The position numbers and the translations under genes were made by a program. Shown piece after piece: positions 56,489 to 64,000 of a DNA stretch of 64,000 bases (position 1 is the stretch's first letter; each line of letters begins with the position of its first letter). The notes under the pieces are model-generated. The model did no database searches. It saw nothing but the letters and a program-made list of their open reading frames with translations, and was not told where the DNA came from. The DNA is from Branchiostoma floridae (taxonomy: Eukaryota > Chordata > Leptocardii > Amphioxiformes > Branchiostomatidae): NCBI RefSeq assembly GCF_000003815.2, contig NC_049985.1, forward strand, positions 21,635,574-21,699,573. The letters are read 5' to 3'.

Positions 56489-56760
56489 TCAGTTCAGGTC
56501 ATCCTCATACGAGGTGCCATTAACAATGTCTAACCATGCGTTTCTATCAAGCATGGCGGCTAGCAGGTTGTAGTCCTTTAACCCAACCTCCTCCTCCAAA
56601 ACTTTCTTAAGTGTCAGGTTCGGTCGTCCCCTTTTTCTCTTTGCATCAGGTTCCCAGAGGAGAACTTTGGCAGCTATCTCCTCATGACGTGCTACATGGC
56701 CAGCAAGGGCCAGTCTTCTTTTCTGAATAGTTCTAGAGATCGGGGGAAGTCCATTGTACA
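56489..56760 (-). mobile_element. LINE C-terminal fragment (minus strand)
   Basis: The minus-strand frame reads QKRRLALAGHVARHEE and KRKRGRPNLTLKKVLEEE, then AAMLDRNAWLDIV. This is the highly conserved end of RTE/Jockey-like LINE ORFs. It ends at the assembly gap, so upstream parts are unknown. Confidence 0.8.
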
Positions 56761-56860
56761 NNNNNNNNNNNNNNNNNNNNNNNNNNNNNNNNNNNNNNNN
56801 NNNNNNNNNNNNNNNNNNNNNNNNNNNNNNNNNNNNNNNNNNNNNNNNNNNNNNNNNNNN
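56761..56860. other. Assembly gap (100 N) at the duplication junction
   Basis: A placeholder gap exactly where the second version of the RGS22-like/FIP1L1-like segment begins. Confidence 0.98.
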
Positions 56861-57175
56861 AAAGGTCCCGAGTTCGATACCCACCGTGCCCCGACGTTGT
56901 ACCCTTGGGAAAGACACTTAAGATCACTTAAGACAACTTTCCCTTACGGCGGACTGAGGCCCAACAAGCCTCTTCGGCTAATCTGTCTAAATGTGTGCCA
57001 AAAACACACTACGGTTTTGTTGTGCCAGTGTGCCAACATCTGCATAATGATGACTCATAAACCAAGAACCGATAATTTTTTTTACGAATCTAAAGCTTTA
57101 GATTCATGCATGTAGACACAAATATTGTCATTATTTTGACTATCTTCAAAGCCATGTAATTTGACTATCTACTAG

Positions 57176-60100
57176 GATTCGTGACTGGCGACCCCACCGT
57201 CTCCAGGAGGCGCAGAGCCTGCTGGTGCAGCCGCTGCTGCAGTACTGGTTACCGCGCTTCCTGCGCAGTAAGGACCAGGGCTCCCCTCTCATCAGCTACG
57301 AGGGGAGCGACGTTTCTGTGGAGTCCCTAGGGCGCCCTACTTCAGGTAGCCGGTTGAACGTTTTTTTGACTCTGTAGGCCCACGTCACATTTCCAAACCG
57401 GAGCCCGGCCGGCAGCTGTCGGGAACGAATTCGAAAAGTGTGATCGAAAAGACCCCAAACTATGCAAGACGTAAAGAGAATAGTCGTGGGCATTATTTGT
57501 GTATATTTTTACGTTTATAATTTCTATTTTTCTTTTCCACAAGCAGCCAGGCCTGGCCCCGGTTTGAAAATGTGACGTTAGCATAAGTCTTTTTGCCGTA
57601 AACGACACAGAATCACACAAGTCATGTAATTAACAGACAGAATTGTACGACTTACCCTTGAAACGTATGGCAATGATAAAATCTATATCCCCAGCAACAT
57701 CTCTCGGGTTCGACACGGCGGATGTGACGTCACGGCCCCAGTCCTGTATCCCCAGACTCCGGTCTTCTACAGAGGCAGCCAGACGCATCTACGGAGGCGG
57801 CCAAGGAAAGTAAGTATGGCTCTCCTGCGAAGAGCACAGCCCCTGGACAGACTAAATCGGGCTGAGGTTTCCACATTGTCGGCGTGGCCTCTGAGCATCC
57901 TCCTACGCAGGGACATCCAACAGCCAAACTGCCTGTCTGGATGTGCCCTGCTCTTTCAACGTTGCAACCGTCACTCTTAGTTCCCGTGGACGTCAGCCCC
58001 AAACCAGCTATCAGCCAATCAGAGAATAGGCTTTCCGTTTTCAAAAGCTATCTTGCATGTATAAGGGTAACCTCATTAATATTTATAAGCAGGGCGGTCA
58101 GGAACGAAGAGTGACGGTTGAAAGAGCAGGGCACATCCAGACAGGCAGTTTGGCTTTTGGATGTCCCTGCGTAGGAGGATGCCTCTAAGCAGCTGCCCGC
58201 CAACCAGACAATCGGCTTCACCTAAACAGGTGATAGGCCGGCAGCTAGCGCTGGTTAGAGCCCACAAAGCGGAAACCTCAGCCAGGTTTAGCGAAGTCTC
58301 CTCAAAGTATATTGTGTAGGCAACGGGCGAGGCTCTGAGCCAACATAGATCACAAGTTTGGATTTGGCCTCCAAACTTCTAAATGTAGTGTGTTATATCA
58401 GTAAAATTCGCAAGGAGACAGGCAACTTTGGTCCTATTCTTGTATGTCTTTTAGGTATGACTTTTAAGTATGACTTTTAAGCCTCCATTGCAGATTCCCG
58501 CCGACTGTTTTACCGTTAAAATAAGATACCGTTACAATACCGTTTTCTTATTACGTTTTTTTCATAAGTTATGATTACGACCCACTTCGTCCCATGATAA
58601 GAAACATGATAAAAAAAAACGTAACTTTGAAAAAAAAACACAGCAAAAACGGGATTTGAACGTAATAAAAAAATGTAACTTTTAAAAAAAAACACACAGC
58701 AAAAACGGGAGTCTGCAACGGAGGCTCCCCAAACTTTTCATGTAATCACGCTTTTGATGTAATCATGTAATCATCACAACAATGCAGGGCCGACGAATTT
58801 GAAAGATTCAAGACAAGTGTCACCAGGTCCAGAAGCGCCCGGAACACACACAACCACTCCAGCACCCCTCAAGTCGACCAGCTCCAGTCAGAATCAAACA
58901 TCACTTGCACAAGACCGTCTTCGAAAAACAAGAAAAGTGTCGACGACGCAAAACAGAAACGAGAAGAACTTAGGATGAAGAAAGAACTGGAAAGGCGATT
59001 TCCCATAACGAAAGTGCGGCCTAGAAAATCGTCCTCCTCTACAAGACGACCGAAGAGTAGTCCCAGTACCGGTGCTGACAGTAAAATAGTGTCATTCTGC
59101 CTCTCCGCAACCCGACCACCTACAGCACCGAACAACACAGGGAGGGGTACGCCAACTAAAAAGTGTGAACACGAAAGAAAAGTGGAAACTAAATCCCCAG
59201 GGAAGCAACCCAACCGTCCCAAAACTGCAGGGGCCCAACCTGAAGAACTGAGCAGTGACACACAGGAAACGGAAGTGACGCAAGTTGAGCAGACTCTAGT
59301 TCTTGACAAACGAGCCGGGAACTTTTTCGAGCAGTTCTGTGAGGCGTCAGGCAACAAGGTAACAGAAAACTTCAATCTCTCCTAAGTTGTACTCTGGTAT
59401 CTGTTTCGCACTTCATGTCATTGATTTTGTAACTAATTTTCAACTGATAACGACCAGCATAATTGTGAGATGATCACAATATGCTTGAATGAAAAAAAAG
59501 GTCAGTTCAACAATGTAGTTTTGTTCCAGACGGAACTTTTTCAAAGATTTTAAACCTGAACTCCCTCAGATATGGGTGAACGCTGTAGACTTCTGGAGGG
59601 ACTTGCAGGAGTACCGGCGCCTGTTCAACACGGAACCCCGCCAGGACTACAACATCCAGCGGAAAGCTAGGCGGCTGTACTCACGGTAAATATGTACCTT
59701 TCCCCTAAGTAACAACGTTATCAGGTTTAGAAAATCAAAACATCTTCGTCGTCCATACGATTCTAGTTCCGCGTTATTGTTTTTGAAATGTAAGAAGCTA
59801 AGCACGCTACTTCAAAAGATGTAGCTCGTCGCAAATGATGTCCATCTCTGATACAAAAAAGGAACTCGAGAAAAGGTAGCCAAAGCCTTTTCGGGCTGTA
59901 CACGTAGGGACTGTGCGCTATCTACTGTGTCTAGGACGCGGTATCAAAAGTCGGACCCCCATCTCCCAACCAGAGTTAGGTACCCTTTTTTACACCTGTG
60001 TGGAGTGAAGAATGTCATGTTAAGTGCCCTTCCCAATGACACATTTAAGTCTAACCAGGAATCAAACCCGTAACTCTTGATCTTACGTCTGCTAGCCTGG

Positions 60101-60745
60101 CCTTGCCATCCGAAGGTGATGCCACTTCGATCATTCGACGTCAGGAGTGTAAAGCTAAGGGCACAACCCGCCGTTCGTGCAATTTGTCCTTACGTTTTTT
60201 TTTTTTTGAGAGGCCACGTCCGCCACTTATTTTTGAAAATGTTCAAGCTGTACAGGGCAGGCGCGTCGGCCGTACTGGCACGTACGGGGGTCAAATCCGC
60301 AGCTCGATGGCACACAAGGTTTTGCCTGCACGTAAAGTTCTACGGTGTGTCTGCGTGCTTCAAAATCCGTTGGATTCCCTACGAGTTCGTACGGAGGCGG
60401 TACTTACCACTTACGGATCCCCAAAGATTGCCCACGTTTTGGCACGTATTTGCACATACATATACAGCGGATTGTGCCCTTACCTTTAGGCACATTGATT
60501 GATCATTTTAAGACAGCTTATTCTGTTTGTTGTACAGATACATCGTGACGGGGGCGTCCCGGAGTATCCTCTGTCCTGTAGACATATCCTTCGAGGTGGG
60601 GTGTGCCCTGTCGGCAGAGGCGCACAGCCAGGACAACTTCTCAGCTGTGGAGGACCACGCCCTGCTGGTGCTGAAGGAGGCCTGGCTCGCCATGAGGAGT
60701 GAGGAGGCTGACCTGTTGGTGGGACCGCTGAAGATACCACACTGA
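57176..60745 (+). CDS. RGS22-like, second version (exons 6-10 only)
   Basis: Exons 57176..57345, 57695..57809, 58788..59358, 59570..59685 and 60538..60745 correspond to exons 6-10 of the first version, with the same splice sites and phases. Exon 8 is 3 nt shorter, in frame. All splice sites are intact and there is no premature stop, with only a few residue changes (for example RSRDQ to RSKDQ at the end of the FLR motif in exon 6). Exons 1-5 are missing, since the sequence starts in a SINE in intron 5 after the gap. If this is a real duplicate, it lacks its promoter and N-terminus. If it is the other haplotype, it is simply the allele of 45964-49430. Confidence 0.75.
57896..58181. mobile_element. 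286-bp Mutator-like MITE in intron 7, intact copy
   Basis: Ends CATCCTCCTACGCA and TGCGTAGGAGGATG, flanked by CCTCTGAG (57888-57895) and CCTCTAAG (58182-58189), an 8-bp target duplication with one change. It is the intact counterpart of 46684-46960. Confidence 0.75.
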
Positions 60746-61987
60746 GGGGAGCAGACTCCGTACATCCGTCTCCATACATCTATTAGGCCATCTTGATTTG
60801 ATTATATGGATGACATCACCTGGGAACCCCAAAATTGGTGCGAGCATGCAAAGAAAAAAAAAGTTTGGCCTTAAAAAGTTGCCTTCATTATGTATCAAGA
60901 AGGTTCAACATATGACTAAACAAGAGTATGACATACCCAACAATAGATTAATTTTTGTTCTTTCTCATTTTCTTCAGCTTTGTGGCTAACTTTGGGGTTT
61001 GACTTTGGTATTCTAGGACATTAGTAGCCGTTTTGCGATATGGTTGAAAACTTTTTTTAACGGCCGGATATTGATGCGCACACGAATGTCATCCATATAA
61101 TCAAATTAACATGGCTTAATCTTTCCAGATAAATGAAAAATATATGTAACCAAGCTTATACAACCTGCACATGTAAAAAGGAAGTAATAATACAAGCTGA
61201 ATTCCTTATTTCATGATGTGGAGAAATGAAAATAAACTTTACTGAACAACAGCAACAAGTGGTCCAACAAGATAGTTCTCTTCTTGTGCTATCATTGTCC
61301 CTAGTACACCAAAATATGACACATTACTATTGTGTTATAAATTCGTTAGCCAAAAGGTAAAAAAGGTAAAATGTAGTGCTATAGCCTTTTTGTGGCTGCA
61401 GGGGTAGCAGGGTTGTTATCCACTGTGTCTACTGCACAGCATTAGAAGGCGGAGCCCATCCCTCTCCTACCACTGCCCTGTACCTCCCCAACCAAAATCA
61501 AAAACATTTTGTACACCTGGGTTTAATGAGGGAAGTCATGTAAAGTGCCTTTCCCAAGAACACAACATAGGTGGTATATCAGGGGCTTCAAACCCCGAAC
61601 CTGGGTCCTGGGCCAAACACCCTAACCGTTACACCAACACCAGGCTGAAATATTAGGACTACAGATGAAACCCAAAATGAGAAGCTCCATTTACCTTAAT
61701 AAGTCTTTCCATTGTTATGTTTCCAATATACTTTGAAAGTCATAAAAGAAAGCACAGTGACACAGTACATACAAGTACAAAAACTCCTGGGATACATGTT
61801 TTCTATTCAATTCTGTTTTTCTATTACACTTCATTATTTCTAGTATATAAGTTGAGAGTAGCAGTGATGAGTTTAACATATGAGTACACATCTTGATTTG
61901 AATTCTTGATGTTGAGATCAGATGTTGTTTTAACATTCACATAACTGGCAAACATCCACTTTCTATGTTACACAGTATAGTTGTAGA

Positions 61988-62290
61988 CATCCTCCTATGC
62001 ACGGTCCCCAACCGGCTAATCCCCTATGTTGGGACCCTGCTATCTGAAGGGCCACCCCCGGTTACTGACAGTCCTACTCATAAATATTAATGAGTTTACC
62101 CTTATATGGGAAACAGGCAATCAGCGCCCAATCAGGCCTTTGCAAGATCCCTTTTGAAAACTGACAGGCTATTCTCTGATTGGCAGACAGCTGGTTTGCG
62201 GCGACGCTCACAGTAACCGGGGGTGGCCCTTCAGATAGCAGGATCCCCTCATAGGCGATTAGCCGGTTGGGGTCCGTGCGTAGGAGGATG
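61988..62290. mobile_element. 303-bp Mutator-like MITE, second version
   Basis: Counterpart of 50713-51015 with the same 9-bp duplication AGTTGTAGA at 61979-61987 and 62291-62299. Confidence 0.8.
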
Positions 62291-62317
62291 AGTTGTAGAG
62301 TTGTCTACTGGTGTCTC

Positions 62318-64000
62318 CTAGGACTCCATGGGTTCCTCCTCCCCTGCACCCCCCTCTGCAGGAGGTGGCGCCTCCCCTTCAGTCGACTCCTCCGTTTTGG
62401 AGGTTTCCCGCTCTTTGGAGCGTTTGGAGTGCTTGCTGCGCTTGTGTCTGGAGCTGCGGTGTTCGGAGGAATCTTTCTCACCGTCGTCATGGTGTCTCCT
62501 GAAAAACAAAGGAAAAAGATGTTATACTACATCTATGGTAAGATTCGCGGTCCAGTAGTCAGCGGCCATGCCTCTGGAACTAGAGGCCCTGAGCTTGATT
62601 CCAGCTGTGTCGCTCGCCCGACAAGCACGCTACCAGAAAGGGTTGCAGTCCTTAGGACAGGACGTTAAGCCGTGTTCCACTGTTCATTGTGCTTGTTGAA
62701 AAGAGCTAGGGGAATTTCCACGGTACAATGAACCTGTATAAATACTGTACATAGCATCTCTCCTCTCTGTCACGACCTGTGGAAGACTGGGTCAGACTCT
62801 TCATTGAGCTAAACTGGATCGAGATCACTTTCCTTTCACTTTTACTACACAAGCAAGGGCCTCAAAATACGTATCTGAGGAGAGCCACACCTCAAGCACA
62901 AAACAGAACCCACCGCACTTATCGAAAAGAGCTGAGGTCCATCTCTGTGTGAGTGGATCAAATAAATCTGTCTGAGGATATGCAGCTTGCACTCTTTAGT
63001 ACAAACCTTGTGCGTTATGCCATGAGGTGGTTTATATGGGTATGCAAAGCAAACAAACTCTATTCATGACTGTTGTAAATTTCATATACTAGTATATTGA
63101 CCGATATGATGACTAGAGGTTTTGACCAAAACACACATGGAAGAACAGGTGCACAGATCAGATGTATATTATAGGGGACATCACATTTGTGTTTAAAAAG
63201 TCTAGGTTTGCAGATTATGATAATCATTATTTTTTTACTGGTACTTCAAACATCAAATTTCTTTACCAGGACTAGACTATATTGAGTTAAGAATATGGGT
63301 ACCTTCTGGATGACCGATGTCTGTCCTTACTCTCTTCTGTCTCTTCAGTTCGCCTGTTGCTCTCTCGGTCCCTGTCTCGGTGTCTCCGTTCTCGCTCGCG
63401 GTCACGGCTACGGTCACGCTCTCTCTCCCGCCCTCTGTCTCGCTCTTCCCGTCGTCTATCCCTAAGGTACGATTGCGACATGATGTCAGTTGTGATACAA
63501 CAAAGCTGCATTGAGCAACACTTTGAAACCTACATGTACAACATCATTAGTTGCAGGGTTTAAAATTCATTTTTGTGAATAGTTGCTAGAACTAAATGTA
63601 TGGAAAAAAAGGGTGCACAACAAAAGATAAAGTAAAATGACAGCAAAATATAATCACAAAGCCTACTGCCTCTCTTTACAACTTGTGTCTGTAACTTTTA
63701 AACATACAATACAACAAAGTATAATAAATGCTTTATTGCTTTTTCTGATGCTCAAATTCTAGCTTAAAGCCTACAAAATACCTACATGTAGGTGCATCCA
63801 CAGTCAAAAATAAGGTGTACAGCTCCAATTTTGGGTACATATGCACCCAGTATTTTGAGCTCTGTCGTCATTTGAAAATACAGGCAATGACAGAAAAAGA
63901 ACACTCAAAATTTCACCTTGGCAACTTAGTTAAAGCACTGGACATTTGAAAACATATGCATAAACCACCTTTCTCTGTCCCTGTCTCTGTCCCTCTCTCT
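62318..64000 (-). CDS. FIP1L1: FIP1L1-like, last exons (second version, partial at window edge)
   Basis: Minus-strand exons 62498..62318 (with stop), 63461..63303 and >64000..63969 match the first version in length and phase (181 and 159 nt). They encode the RD/RE-rich tract and the KRSKE tail ending EEEPMES. The gene continues right of the window, so this version may be the one that retains the N-terminal exons. The last intron is only about 0.8 kb because the 2.3-kb transposon is absent and a family C SINE is present instead. Confidence 0.65.
62545..62860 (+). mobile_element. tRNA-derived SINE (family C), second member
   Basis: Shares with 56025-56320 the TTGAAAAGAGCTAGGGGAA, CGGTACAATGAACCTGT and CTGTGGAAGA body. 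Head with AGTCAGCGGCCATG and GAGCTTGATTCCAG. It lies in the FIP1L1-like last intron of the second version only. Confidence 0.65.

Larger units (their letters stand above)
56861..64000. repeat. Second version of the 45.6-55 kb segment
   Basis: From 56861 the sequence repeats that from 45642 with high identity through RGS22-like exons 6-10, the 3' UTR, the MITEs and the FIP1L1-like last exon (to about 51230/62505). After diverged intron sequence it repeats the exons at 54125 and 54910 (63303 and 63969). It reaches the window edge. Differences include small indels, 125 extra intron bases at about 58316-58440, and absence of the 2.3-kb transposon. Confidence 0.9.

Overview
The window looks like nuclear DNA from an invertebrate deuterostome, most likely an amphioxus (Branchiostoma). 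This is inferred from spliced genes with GT-AG introns whose products resemble animal ASB8, RGS22 and FIP1L1, from several tRNA-derived SINE families, and from a dense load of foldback elements, LINE pieces and satellites. No bacterial, organellar or viral feature was seen. Four runs of N (three of exactly 100, one of 892) show it is a draft scaffold. All exon models were read by eye from splice sites and reading frame.

Region 1 (1-12,000): a gene cluster built from a repeated two-gene module. Each module has a five-exon ankyrin-repeat plus MYND-finger gene followed by an intronless double-hotdog (acyl-thioesterase-like) gene. Module 1 is an ankyrin-MYND gene (1324-4559) plus a dead hotdog copy (5394-6060). 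Module 2 is an ankyrin-MYND gene (6483-10754) plus an intact hotdog gene (11170-11973). A third ankyrin-MYND first exon (415-526, minus) faces module 1 head to head across a CCAAT-box palindrome. All three first exons carry a CACGTG E-box about 85 bp upstream of the ATG.

Region 2 (12,000-31,700): mostly repeats. It holds LINE C-terminal fragments (one with the inverted arrangement expected of twin priming), foldback elements, two arrays of the hexamer ATGTGA, a 332-bp exact direct repeat, a GC-rich array of about 105 bp, and a satellite of about 222 bp interrupted by the 892-N gap. One C2H2 zinc-finger reading frame (minus, 18478-19164) is present.

Region 3 (31,700-36,200): two more intact intronless hotdog genes in tandem (31762-32565, 33208-34014) and a minus-strand 3' remnant of a fourth (35601-35783).

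Region 4 (38,500-40,200): a two-exon ASB8-like gene, a predicted substrate receptor of a cullin-5 ubiquitin ligase.

Region 5 (42,200-64,000): a ten-exon RGS22-like gene (plus) convergent with the last exons of a FIP1L1-like gene (minus). The 3' half of RGS22-like and the 3' end of FIP1L1-like then occur a second time from 56,861 onward, directly after a 100-N gap. This is either a tandem segmental duplication or two unmerged haplotypes placed in tandem. The two versions differ by a 2.3-kb DNA transposon with a perfect 5-bp target duplication (first version only) and by intron content.
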